Below, one piece after another: positions 31,868 through 39,964 of a DNA stretch of 64,000 nucleotides; positions within the stretch are counted from its first letter, which is position 1, and each line of letters opens with the position of its first letter. The notes below the pieces were generated by a model that saw nothing but the letters and a program-made list of their open reading frames with translations, made no database searches and was not told the DNA's origin. The stretch comes from Mycobacterium sp. EPa45 (GTDB taxonomy: Bacteria > Actinomycetota > Actinomycetes > Mycobacteriales > Mycobacteriaceae). The position numbers and the translations under genes were made by a program. The stretch spans positions 6,076,001 to 6,140,000 of the forward strand of contig NZ_CP011773.1 in assembly GCF_001021385.1 (NCBI RefSeq), written 5' to 3'.

Positions 31868-34006
31868 GTGACTGCCACCTTGGACATTCCGGAGCAGAAC
31901 GCCGACCTGGTGCTCGACCAGAGTGCCGATGACTACTGGAATCACTACCAGCTGACGTTCGCGCTGTACAGCGTCAGCGACCGCGCCATCCCATCGGCAT
32001 TCGACGGGCTGAAGCCGGGCCAGCGACGGCTGCTGTACCAGATGCACGACTCGAGGCTGCTGCCCGGCAACAAGCCGCAGAAATCTTCGAAGGTCTGCTC
32101 GGCAGTCACCGGTAATCTGCACCCCCACGGCGGCGCGTCGATGTACGGCGCCGCCGCGCTGATGGCTGCCGAGTTCCAGCGCGTGAAAGTCATTGACGGG
32201 CAAGGCGCGTTTCCCCGCATCCAAGGTGACATCCCCGCTGCCGACCGGTACACCGAGATGCGGTTGTCTGCACCCGGGGCGGCGCTGACCGCTGAACTCG
32301 ACGACCACGCGGTCCCGATGGTCCCGACATTCGACGGTGAATGGACCGAGCCGACGATGCTGCCGGCCCAGTGGCCGGTGTTGCTGTGCAACGGCGCCGT
32401 GGGTATCGCCGAGGGGTGGGCCACCAAGGTCCCGGCGCACAATCCCCGCGAGGTCATGGCCGCCTGCCGGGCGCTGCTGAAGACGCCGAACATGACTGAC
32501 GACAGGCTGGTGAAACTCATTCCCGGACCCGATTGGGGATGTGGGGCGACGGTGGTCGGCACCGCCGGACTGCGGGAGTACATCACCACCGGCCGGGGTG
32601 CCTTCACCGTGCGCGGCACGGTCAGCGTTGACGGCAAGAACTGCATCATCACCGAGCTGCCGCCCGGCGTCGCGAGTAACACTGTGCAGGACAGGATTCG
32701 GGCACTGGTCGAATCGGGCGAGATGTCCGGGGTGGCTGACATGTCGGACCTCACCGACCGCCGCAATGGGCTGCGGATCGTGGTGACCGCCAAACGCGGC
32801 CACAGCGCCGACCAGATCCGCGAGCAGCTTCTGGCACTGACTCCGCTGGAGTCGACATTCGCCGCCAGCCTGGTCGCCCTTGACGAGAACCGGGTGCCAC
32901 GCTGGTGGTCGGTGCGCGAACTGATATCCGCTTTCCTGCATCTGCGGGACTCTGTGGTGCTGCACCGCAGCGAGTATCGGCTGGAGAAGGTCACCGCGCG
33001 CCGGCACCTGGTGGCCGGTCTGATGACGATCCACCTCGACATCGACGCCGCGGTTGCAGTGATCCGGGGCTCGGATACCGTCGACGAGGCGCGACAGGGA
33101 TTGCAGGAGCGGTTCGCGATCGACGCTGTCCAAGCTGATTACGTTCTGGCACTGCAACTTCGCCGGCTGACCAAGCTCGACGTCATCGAACTGCGGGCCG
33201 AAGCGGAGAAGCTCGACGCCGAGTTCGCCGCGTTGAACGAGCTGGTATCCAATCCCGAGGCGCGCCGAAAGGTGATCGACGAGGAGCTCGTCGAGACCGC
33301 GAAACTGTTCAAGGGCCCCGAGTTCGATCGACGGACCGTGCTGGACGCCGAGGCCACGCCAGTGACGTCTGGTTCCGATGAGGACGGGCCGCGTGAGCGA
33401 AAGGTGAACACCGCCTGGCGGCTGGACGATCGCGGGGTGTTCTCCGACAGTCACGGCGAGCTGCTCACCTCCGGGCTCGGTTGGGCGGTATGGAGCGACG
33501 GGCGAGTGAAGTTCACCACCGGAAGCGGGCTGCCGTACAAGATCCGTGACATTCCGGTGGCGCCGGACATCACCGGGCTGCTGAGCTCGGGCGTGCTGCC
33601 GGCCGCGTACCACCTGGCGCTGGTGACTCGGCGCGGCAAGATTCTGCGGATCGACCCGGCCGCGGTGAATCCGCAGGGTGCCGCCGGCAACGGGGTCGCC
33701 GGGATCAAGCTCGCCGGTGAGGGTGATGAGGTGATCGCCGCACTGCCGGTGTCGTGCGGTAACGGCGAGGCGATCTTGTCGGTCGCTGAAAAGAGTTGGA
33801 AGGTAACCGAAGTCGCCGATATACCGGTCAAGGGCCGCGGGGGCGCCGGTGTCGGGTTCCATCCGTTCGTCAAGGGCGAGGATGCCGTGCTGGCGGCGTC
33901 GATCTCCGTGAATGGTTACGTGCGCGGCAAGAGGTCCGTGCGCGCGGAGAGCCGTGCGAAGGCGTCGATCAAGGGTTCCGGGGCAGACGTGACACCGGCG
34001 GGCTAG
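31868..34006 (+). CDS. GyrA/ParC-like subunit of a second type II topoisomerase (TopoNM-like A)
   Basis: The 712-residue protein has the GyrA breakage-reunion domain: IPSAFDGLKPGQRRLLYQM (41-59), HPHGGASMYG (85-94) and AADRYTEMRL with catalytic Tyr128. Residues 89 and 94, Asp in mycobacterial GyrA, are both Gly. The Ile-wedge and long coiled-coil follow (RLTKLDVIELRAEAEKLDAEFAAL about 433-456). The C-terminal part has degenerate beta-blades (RGKILRIDPAAV, VLAASISVNGYVRGKRSVRAE) rather than a full GyrA pinwheel with GyrA box, and total length is about 125 residues short of GyrA. The start is GTG 31868, nine bases after the B-subunit stop, so they form one operon. Confidence 0.88.
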   Translation: MTATLDIPEQNADLVLDQSADDYWNHYQLTFALYSVSDRAIPSAFDGLKPGQRRLLYQMHDSRLLPGNKPQKSSKVCSAVTGNLHPHGGASMYGAAALMAAEFQRVKVIDGQGAFPRIQGDIPAADRYTEMRLSAPGAALTAELDDHAVPMVPTFDGEWTEPTMLPAQWPVLLCNGAVGIAEGWATKVPAHNPREVMAACRALLKTPNMTDDRLVKLIPGPDWGCGATVVGTAGLREYITTGRGAFTVRGTVSVDGKNCIITELPPGVASNTVQDRIRALVESGEMSGVADMSDLTDRRNGLRIVVTAKRGHSADQIREQLLALTPLESTFAASLVALDENRVPRWWSVRELISAFLHLRDSVVLHRSEYRLEKVTARRHLVAGLMTIHLDIDAAVAVIRGSDTVDEARQGLQERFAIDAVQADYVLALQLRRLTKLDVIELRAEAEKLDAEFAALNELVSNPEARRKVIDEELVETAKLFKGPEFDRRTVLDAEATPVTSGSDEDGPRERKVNTAWRLDDRGVFSDSHGELLTSGLGWAVWSDGRVKFTTGSGLPYKIRDIPVAPDITGLLSSGVLPAAYHLALVTRRGKILRIDPAAVNPQGAAGNGVAGIKLAGEGDEVIAALPVSCGNGEAILSVAEKSWKVTEVADIPVKGRGGAGVGFHPFVKGEDAVLAASISVNGYVRGKRSVRAESRAKASIKGSGADVTPAG

Positions 34007-34992
34007 TCGGTGAGGCCCTCGCCTTTGACTGAGTGGTCATCGCCCATGCCGTCCGCTGGTTCGCCGACGAACTCCACCCCGGCGCTGATAGCGGGGCGGT
34101 GGCGTAGGACTCGGTAATGAGCCAGTCGGCCCAGCCCCTTTGTGGTCAGTAACCGTGCGCCCTTCCATGCCGCGGCCAGCCGCTCACTGGCGGCGTAGGG
34201 GCTGTCCGGGTCGTCGGGGTCGTGGATGAGAAGCAACGGAGGGTAGTCGGCCCGCTGACCGATTCGGGTCATATTGGTCTCATGCAGCGGCATGGCGATT
34301 CGATCTTCCAGCCGACGCTGTAGGCCCGCGCGGATACGTCGACCGAAGCCGTGGCGTGCGGCGAACAAATCGAGATACAGCGGAAAATCGCCCATGGGCG
34401 CAAAGAAGACCAAGCGTCCCACCGGTGCGCCCTGCGCCGCCGCCAATGCAGTCGCGTTCGCGCCCAGTGAGTGAGCGACCACCGCGTGGGCCGCCCCGTG
34501 GGTCTCGATCATGGCCGCGATCGCATCGGCACACTCGGTGGCTGTGGTACGCCCGGGGGCGAGCGCACCCGGATCGGATTCGTTATGACTGGGCAGGTCG
34601 AACGCCACGACCCGATACCCCTCCGCCACCAGGGGTTTGACGAACATGGCCAGATGCGGGCGCTGCCCGCCCCAACCGTGCACCAGATATACCGGCGGAC
34701 CGTCGCCCCATTCCTCACCAGCGACTCGATGCCCATCCCAATACGCTTCTATCGGCCGCCCTGGAGCCACACCCGGTGGCAGGCGCAGACTCGACTCGAG
34801 AACCGGTGGCGTGCACCACAACTCGACCGCCCATCGTGATCCCAACCACGGCGCGAGCCGCTCGAGCAGCCAGAAGCGTCGACGAACCGAGACCTCGACC
34901 GGGGGAAGAATGCCAGAGCCAACGACGTCGAGCGGGGGGACCTCGCCAGGCTGCCCCTGCGCCGACGCCGGTTGAGGTGCTCCGTCAGTCAT
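34003..34992 (-). CDS. Alpha/beta hydrolase
   Basis: The 329-residue protein has the oxyanion segment VYLVHGWGGQRPHLAMF, nucleophile elbow AHSLGAN (Ser in a G-x-S-x-G-like AHSLG), an Asp in LLIHDPDDPDSPYAAS and a catalytic His in GRLAHYRVLR. An N-terminal amphipathic part (about 38-65) precedes the core and no signal peptide is seen. The stop overlaps the stop region of the topoisomerase A subunit gene by four bases, so the two units are convergent. The next gene upstream (DUF2236, same strand) is 108 bases away. The substrate is not evident. Confidence 0.85.
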   Translation of the reverse strand: MTDGAPQPASAQGQPGEVPPLDVVGSGILPPVEVSVRRRFWLLERLAPWLGSRWAVELWCTPPVLESSLRLPPGVAPGRPIEAYWDGHRVAGEEWGDGPPVYLVHGWGGQRPHLAMFVKPLVAEGYRVVAFDLPSHNESDPGALAPGRTTATECADAIAAMIETHGAAHAVVAHSLGANATALAAAQGAPVGRLVFFAPMGDFPLYLDLFAARHGFGRRIRAGLQRRLEDRIAMPLHETNMTRIGQRADYPPLLLIHDPDDPDSPYAASERLAAAWKGARLLTTKGLGRLAHYRVLRHRPAISAGVEFVGEPADGMGDDHSVKGEGLTD

Positions 34993-35100
34993 GAACCTCG
35001 ATCGTAGTACGACCCTGACAGCGGCTGCCGCTGGTGCTCTCCGATGTGGAACTGCTGCGGCGCCCCTTCGCCGGCGACGCCTCGCATGCAGGCCGGCGGC

Positions 35101-36489
35101 CTAACCGGTGAAGCCCTCACCCGTTGTCGAACGGTCGTGGTGGCTGAACGTCAACGGGATATGCCGGCCGCGGGCGATCTTGTTGAGCATGGCGATCCGC
35201 TCGCGCGCGGCCGCACCGCTCTTCTTTCTGCGCTCGCGGATCGGGTTGGACCACGGCAGGCGGTCGGCCACGATCGCGATGCCGACGTTGAGTTTGGTGA
35301 GGTTGGTGAAGTAGCGCACCCGGCGTTCGAAGTTGTAGCCCAGGGGCTCGAAGAGCGTGCCCGCCACCATCGCTTCGATCTGCTGATACCCGAACACGAC
35401 GCCCGCCGGCGCAAGGGCGACGCTGGCGGTGATTTGGTTGACGTGCCGGGCGATGACCTTCTTGACCAAGCCGGGAAGCGCGTCGGTCAGCGTCGTCAGG
35501 TGCACTGGGCCGGCGATGGCGTCGACGAGTTGAGCGCGCCACGGGGACGGGTTACCGCCCCGGGCCAGAACGTAATTCAGCGATTTGATCAGCTCCAGGC
35601 CGTTGGCCGAATGGAGCAGTTCGGGAGCCCCCCACAGCCGCCCCGAGAAGGACGAGTATTCAGCAAGATCCTCGAGCTGTTGGGCAGTCAGCTTGCGCCC
35701 GAACGCGTGGTCGACGAGGCGGCCGAGCAACATCCCGCTGCCGAAGCCGAGCAACGACGTCACGGGGATGGGTTCGCCGAACTTCAGATAGACGTCGTCA
35801 CCCCACTTTCGCCGCAACCCGCGACTGGCCAGTGCGTGCATCAGCCGCACCCGCACCACATCCTGGAAGGCCTCCGAATGGCGGTCGAAGATGTCCGGCA
35901 GCGTGAATTCTGCGAATACCCGCGCTGTTTCGATGAAGCGACGCGGACCGTCGTCGGCGAATCGTCCCGTGGCGCCGGTGGCGGCAGAGATGTCGCCGGT
36001 CATCGCGGTCTCGTAGAACGCCCATCCTCGGATGATCGTGGTGGCGGCGAACGTGCTAGACATCGCCAGCATCCGCCCTCGTTCGGCAGCGACCAGATCG
36101 AACTGTGCGGGCAGCTGGTCCAGATGCTCGAACAATTCGACCAACTCGTGCTGGGGATCTTGGAGGGTTTCGATGCCTTCGGTCAACGCCTGCTCGAACA
36201 GCGCGCGGCCCTGCTCGTAGCCAAGGCGCTCGAACGCCGCGACCACGCCGATCATCAGTTCGTCCCGCTGCCAGAAGTAGTCATCGCGCAGGCGCGTGAG
36301 GTCGCTGGGTTCGAGCTCCTTCTCGATGTCGATCCACTCACCGAAGATGAACTCCCGCATCTGCCGCCACTGGTCAGCGAAGTGGTCGCGACCAGGTGGG
36401 ATGGGGCGCAAGGGCCGGTCGGGATGATCACGCCGATTGAAGTCGACGTCCTCGAGGAGGATGTCTGGACGCTCACCGGTCACCGTCAT
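35101..36489 (-). CDS. DUF2236 oxygenase MpaB family protein
   Basis: The 462-residue all-helical protein has the DUF2236 hallmarks: IIRGWAFYETAMTGDIS, ARVFAEFTLPDIFDRHSEAFQDVVRVRLMHALASR (the Arg-x-Arg-Leu-Met-His block with a haem-coordinating type His) and FEPLGYNFERRVRYFTNLTKLNVG near the C terminus. Relatives include latex-clearing protein and MpaB-type oxygenases, which bind b-type haem. The present substrate is unknown. There is no signal peptide, so it is cytoplasmic or membrane-associated through helix LLGFGSGMLLGRL. It lies upstream of the hydrolase on the same strand but 108 bases away, so co-transcription is possible but not shown. Confidence 0.85.
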   Translation of the reverse strand: MTVTGERPDILLEDVDFNRRDHPDRPLRPIPPGRDHFADQWRQMREFIFGEWIDIEKELEPSDLTRLRDDYFWQRDELMIGVVAAFERLGYEQGRALFEQALTEGIETLQDPQHELVELFEHLDQLPAQFDLVAAERGRMLAMSSTFAATTIIRGWAFYETAMTGDISAATGATGRFADDGPRRFIETARVFAEFTLPDIFDRHSEAFQDVVRVRLMHALASRGLRRKWGDDVYLKFGEPIPVTSLLGFGSGMLLGRLVDHAFGRKLTAQQLEDLAEYSSFSGRLWGAPELLHSANGLELIKSLNYVLARGGNPSPWRAQLVDAIAGPVHLTTLTDALPGLVKKVIARHVNQITASVALAPAGVVFGYQQIEAMVAGTLFEPLGYNFERRVRYFTNLTKLNVGIAIVADRLPWSNPIRERRKKSGAAARERIAMLNKIARGRHIPLTFSHHDRSTTGEGFTG

Positions 36490-36542
36490 GAAGCGACGTT
36501 ATCGCGGACGCGACTTTCTGGCAACGACCGTTGTCAGTTTGG

Positions 36543-36956
36543 TCAGTTGATGATCTCACCTCGTTCATCAGCGCGGAGCTCAGCGAGCCGGTCCCTCCAC
36601 GTCTGTAGAGCCTCCGGTGTCAACCTCGTCCAGTCGGTGACTTCACGCACGACCCGAAGCGGTGCGCGGCTGCGAAACGAACGCGTGGGATTGCCCGGAA
36701 ACTTCTTGTCGGTGACGTTCGGATCATTCTCGAACGATCCTGTGGGTTCGACTTCGTAGACATGCGGGGTGGACCCGTCCAGCGCCGCCAGCTCTGCCGC
36801 CAGTCCAGCCCCGTCGCGCAGCGCGGTGAAGTAGATGTGATTCATGACGACCTCCGGACGATAGTTCGAATTGAAACCGGGCCGCAGGAGGTCCCCGGGG
36901 CGCAGCTCTGCCTTCGTACCGTGGAAGAACGGCCCCTCGTCCAGCACTTCACCCAT
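36543..36956 (-). CDS. arr: NAD(+)--rifampin ADP-ribosyltransferase
   Basis: The 137-residue enzyme shows the Arr family pattern: FFHGTKAELRPGDLLRPG with the NAD-binding His, then FNSNYRPEVVMNHIYFTAL with the Tyr block, and the strongly conserved ENDPNVTDKKFPGNPTRSFRSR with the catalytic Asp. It inactivates rifamycins by ADP-ribosylating a hydroxyl of the ansa chain. ATG 36956 was chosen, preceded by GGGG at suitable spacing; an in-frame TTG at 36992 would add 12 residues. Arr homologues are intrinsic to fast-growing mycobacteria such as M. smegmatis, so no transfer need be assumed. It is monocistronic. Confidence 0.95.
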   Translation of the reverse strand: MGEVLDEGPFFHGTKAELRPGDLLRPGFNSNYRPEVVMNHIYFTALRDGAGLAAELAALDGSTPHVYEVEPTGSFENDPNVTDKKFPGNPTRSFRSRAPLRVVREVTDWTRLTPEALQTWRDRLAELRADERGEIIN

Positions 36957-37380
36957 GCGCACGCCCCGGAAACCGCGAATCACCCTCGGCAAGAACGGCT
37001 TTCGTGCCGCGAGTTCTCAGACCACTTCCGGCTACGTCACCAGATACACATGGGTTCGCCACACCATCTCCTCGTTCGGCGTCCAATATCTCGTCAGTGA
37101 ATGGGTGCAACACCGGACGATTGTGCAGCAGGTCAGGGGCCTTGCGGCAAGGCCCCCTCCCGGCCCTATAGTGAGAGTGGGAGGGATGCTCGGGCGCACT
37201 CCACCTGCATTGCCGCAGTGCGACACGCCATCCGAAGGAAACTCCGCTCGCCTGTGGCCGGCGACCCGATGTTGGTGCGACAGTTGATAATTGGTGCTGA
37301 TCCGCTACCGCTGGATCAAATGCAGGCCGCCCGTCCCCGACGACGACGCCGCCGCCGATTGGTGGCTACTCCAGCAGCGC
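36957..37380. other. Intergenic region with hairpin and promoter-like cassette
   Basis: The 424 bases between arr and the secreted peptidase-like gene hold no convincing gene. They contain the strong hairpin at 37136-37156, TATAGT at 37167-37172 and GGGAGGG just before an ATG at 37186 opening a 33-codon frame (37186-37287). This looks like a complete plus-strand expression signal in front of a tiny or broken frame. The next real gene to the right is on the minus strand. Confidence 0.45.
37136..37156. terminator. Perfect 10-bp inverted repeat hairpin
   Basis: GGGGCCTTGC and GCAAGGCCCC flank a single G, giving a hairpin with an 8-bp stem and a five-base loop or longer. No T-run follows on either strand. 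It is at once downstream-located for the minus-strand secreted-protein gene (ends 37381) and upstream of TATAGT on the plus strand, so a terminator or a leader-RNA attenuator are both possible. Confidence 0.5.
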
Positions 37381-38325
37381 TCAGGACACCGTGACGTGGA
37401 CGTGGTTGAAGTGGTTGGCCACCCGCCACATCGTGTACGACACCCCGAAGCGTTGGGCCTGGCTCTGGACGTCGGCGTTGATCGCATCGCCCAGCGCCAT
37501 ATCGGAGCCGATCATGATGTCGATGGCGTGGCCGCTCGGATGATCTGGAATCGGGTCAGGGCGCACGCCGCCGATGGACTGCACACCCGGGAATGTCGCG
37601 ATGATGTACGCCGCGAGAGTTCGGGCGTTGGGAACCAGACCGCTCATCCCGACTGTGGGGATCGCGCCGCCGGGGCCCAATAAAGCCTGCTGCGCGGCCG
37701 GCAGCGCGTAATAGGTCGCCCGGACCAATCTGACCTGACTCTCGACTTCCGACTGCTTGACGTCCAGGGTGGTGCGCACGGCAGCAGTAGCGTCGGCGGC
37801 AGCTTTGGCGGTGGCGGCTGATTCGGCCGAGGCGGCCGCGGCGGTCTCGGCCTGTTGCTTGGCTTTGCGGAAGCTCTTCAATTGTCCCGACATCTGGTCG
37901 GTCATCGCTCGCTGGAAGGCCAGCTCGTCGATCAGGCGCTGAGGCGACGGCGCCGTGAGGAATGCGCTCACGCTATCGGTGCGTCCACCGGTGTACATGG
38001 CGGCCGCGGCTCTGTCGACGGTCCCTTGATAATCGGCCAGCTGCGCCTTGGTGGTTTCGAGCGCGGCCAGATCATTGGCGTACTTGCGCTCCGCGTCGTT
38101 CTGCAGCTGCTGCTTCTTCTCGAGGTCCAGCTGAACGGACTGAGCGGTTTCGATCAGCTGCTGAGCCGTCTGGGTCAACTCGTTCAGCTTGGCCAGGTCG
38201 TCCACTTCTGGCTCGGCGAACGCCGAGCCGGCCGACACCACGCAAAGGGCAGTGAGGATCGCGATCGCTCCCGCTGTCCTGCTGGGGCCCGATTTCGGCG
38301 CGAACGGCCGGTGAAACTGCACCAC
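37381..38325 (-). CDS. Secreted coiled-coil protein with M15-like/ARB-07466 C-terminal domain
   Basis: The 314-residue precursor begins with a basic n-region (VVQFHRPFAPKSG), a hydrophobic core (AIAILTALCVVSAGSAFA) and a cleavage site before EPEVDD. Mature residues up to about 200 are a long alanine/glutamine-rich coiled coil (LNELTQTAQQLIETAQSVQ, FRKAKQQAETAAAASAES) like the RipA/RipC N-terminal regulatory part. The C-terminal domain has PDHPSGHAIDIM and HFNHVHV, a His-x5-Asp plus His-x-His set resembling the zinc ligands of M15 peptidases. It may be a peptidoglycan peptidase or a degenerate binder. The start is GTG 38325 behind AAAGGA; the longer frame to 38460 overlaps the neighbouring gene. 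Confidence 0.82.
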   Translation of the reverse strand: MVQFHRPFAPKSGPSRTAGAIAILTALCVVSAGSAFAEPEVDDLAKLNELTQTAQQLIETAQSVQLDLEKKQQLQNDAERKYANDLAALETTKAQLADYQGTVDRAAAAMYTGGRTDSVSAFLTAPSPQRLIDELAFQRAMTDQMSGQLKSFRKAKQQAETAAAASAESAATAKAAADATAAVRTTLDVKQSEVESQVRLVRATYYALPAAQQALLGPGGAIPTVGMSGLVPNARTLAAYIIATFPGVQSIGGVRPDPIPDHPSGHAIDIMIGSDMALGDAINADVQSQAQRFGVSYTMWRVANHFNHVHVTVS

Positions 38326-38435
38326 TGCGCATCCTTTGACTGCCGCCGACGTCGTCTCCGCCGGACTGCCGACCCGTGTGCCTGAGGTCTCGGAAAGGTT
38401 ACGAAACGGTGCGGAGGTTGTCCAACCGGGTCCGC

Positions 38436-39311
38436 CTACCGAACGACGAGCACCGAGCACTCCGCATGATGAATCAGGTTCTGGCTGACCGAGCCAAGCC
38501 CCGCCCCGGCCAGCCGCCCGCGGCCGTGACTGCCGACGACCACCAACTGAGCCTCCCGCGACAGATCGGTCAGGCCCCTCGCCGGACTGATGTCCTGGAA
38601 AACCTCGACGACATGAGCGTTCGGGTCCTTGCGGGCGAGCGGTTCAACCAACTCGTCCATCCGGCGGCGCTGTTGGGTTTCCAACACATCCAGGAGCTGC
38701 CAGTCCATGTTCCCCTGGCCACCGAGATCACCCATTCCGACCGCGGCGTCGATCTCCCACATATGCACCACCGTCAGCTGCGTATGCAACGCGCGGGCGA
38801 TGTCGAAGGCTTCCGCGAGCGCCCGGCCGACCGCCTCGGAGTCGTCGACGCCGACAACGACTGGCAACGGCTTGCCGGTCCGCTTGGCGACGGCGGTTCG
38901 CCAGACCAGGACCGGACACTGAGCCCGATGGGCAATTCGCACCGCATGGCCGCCCAGCGCCCGATGATCCGCCGCGCCGGTGCCCACCACGAGGGCCCGG
39001 GCCGACTGTGAGGCGTCCCCCAAGACGGTCGCGACTGCTCCCTTGATTGTTGATGTGCGGATCACAAGATCGGGATGCGCCGAACGCGCGACCGCTTCCG
39101 CCGCCGCGAGCAAACCGTCGTCCTTCCCCTGGAGTTCGGCGGGCGCTTCAGTGGTGGCGAAGTGCCAGTCGATTCGCGGGACTGCGTACAGCAACGTCAA
39201 CGGAAGGGCACGCGCGGCCGCATACTCCGCGGCCCACCGGGTAGCGCCGAGGGCGGCGTCTGATCCGTCGATGCCGACGACGACAGGCCTATCTTGGGCG
39301 GCGGTGGTCAT
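38436..39311 (-). CDS. Universal stress protein, tandem Usp domains
   Basis: The 291-residue protein contains two Usp folds. Domain one (about 8-145) starts VVVGIDGSDAALGATRWAAEYA with the nucleotide-binding Asp and ends with LVVGTGAADHRALGGHAVRIAHRAQCPVLVW. Domain two (about 155-291) starts VVVGVDDSEAVGRALAEAFD and ends VVVGSHGRGRLAGAGLGSVSQNLIHHAECSVLVV, the G-x2-G-x9-G-(S/T) ATP-binding motif. Two-domain ATP-binding Usp proteins are abundant in mycobacteria, where several respond to hypoxia or the DosR regulon; no DosR-type box was sought successfully here. Confidence 0.93.
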   Translation of the reverse strand: MTTAAQDRPVVVGIDGSDAALGATRWAAEYAAARALPLTLLYAVPRIDWHFATTEAPAELQGKDDGLLAAAEAVARSAHPDLVIRTSTIKGAVATVLGDASQSARALVVGTGAADHRALGGHAVRIAHRAQCPVLVWRTAVAKRTGKPLPVVVGVDDSEAVGRALAEAFDIARALHTQLTVVHMWEIDAAVGMGDLGGQGNMDWQLLDVLETQQRRRMDELVEPLARKDPNAHVVEVFQDISPARGLTDLSREAQLVVVGSHGRGRLAGAGLGSVSQNLIHHAECSVLVVR

Positions 39312-39449
39312 CCCTCGAGACTATGGGGACGCCCTGTGGATGTGCGGCGACCACCGAGACACGTGCGCTGATAGGCGCACGCCGGGGCGCAGAATCAACT
39401 GCGGCGTGGCCCTGACAACGCAGAACGAGTGCGCCGAGAGGAGACCCAG

Positions 39450-39941
39450 ATGGTAGACACCGTCGAACGTCGAGGATCCAAGAGCGCGGTAGCGCTGGGC
39501 TTGTCACTGCTCGCCGTCACCGTCACCGCCGCGGTGGGCGGCCTTGCCACCAACAGCGGTCAGCAGTACGGACAGCTGCGACAACCGCCGTGGGCGCCGC
39601 CGCCGTGGCTGTTCGGCCCGGTGTGGACCACCCTCTACGTGCTGATGGCAGTGGCGGCCTGGTTGGTGTGGCGCAGCGGACCGATCGCCGAAACCCGCGC
39701 CGCGCTCAGCGCCTACGCCGCACAACTGGTCCTCAACGCGATCTGGACACCCTTGTTCTTCGGACTCGGCTGGCGAGGCGTCGCGTTCGTCGACATCGCG
39801 ATCCTGTGGGGGGTCCTGGTCACCACGGTCGTGTTGTTCATTCGCCGTAATGCTGTCGCGGGCTGGCTCCTGGTGCCTTACCTGGCCTGGACCACGTTCG
39901 CACTGTGCCTGAACTTGGCGGTGTGGCACCTCAACCGGTGA
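39450..39941 (+). CDS. tspO: TspO/MBR family protein
   Basis: The 163-residue membrane protein has five transmembrane segments with the TspO signature: GGLATNSGQQYGQLRQPPWAPPPWLFGPVWTTLYVLMAVAAWLVW, then LNAIWTPLFFGLGWRGVAFVDI and LLVPYLAWTTFALCLNLAVWHLN. TspO proteins bind porphyrins and other tetrapyrroles and, in bacteria, link oxygen, light or stress to pigment synthesis. ATG 39450 follows GAGGAGA; an upstream in-frame start is less likely. The lycopene cyclase gene starts 23 bases downstream, so both are probably on one transcript. Confidence 0.93.
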   Translation: MVDTVERRGSKSAVALGLSLLAVTVTAAVGGLATNSGQQYGQLRQPPWAPPPWLFGPVWTTLYVLMAVAAWLVWRSGPIAETRAALSAYAAQLVLNAIWTPLFFGLGWRGVAFVDIAILWGVLVTTVVLFIRRNAVAGWLLVPYLAWTTFALCLNLAVWHLNR

Positions 39942-39964
39942 CGTCGTCACCACGCTGGTGCACG

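Noticed and set aside
31115..33862. 915-codon minus-strand open frame
   Set aside because: It is antisense to the two topoisomerase genes, which have clear motifs; the translated product is His/Arg/Gln-rich with no recognisable domain, typical of a GC-rich shadow frame.
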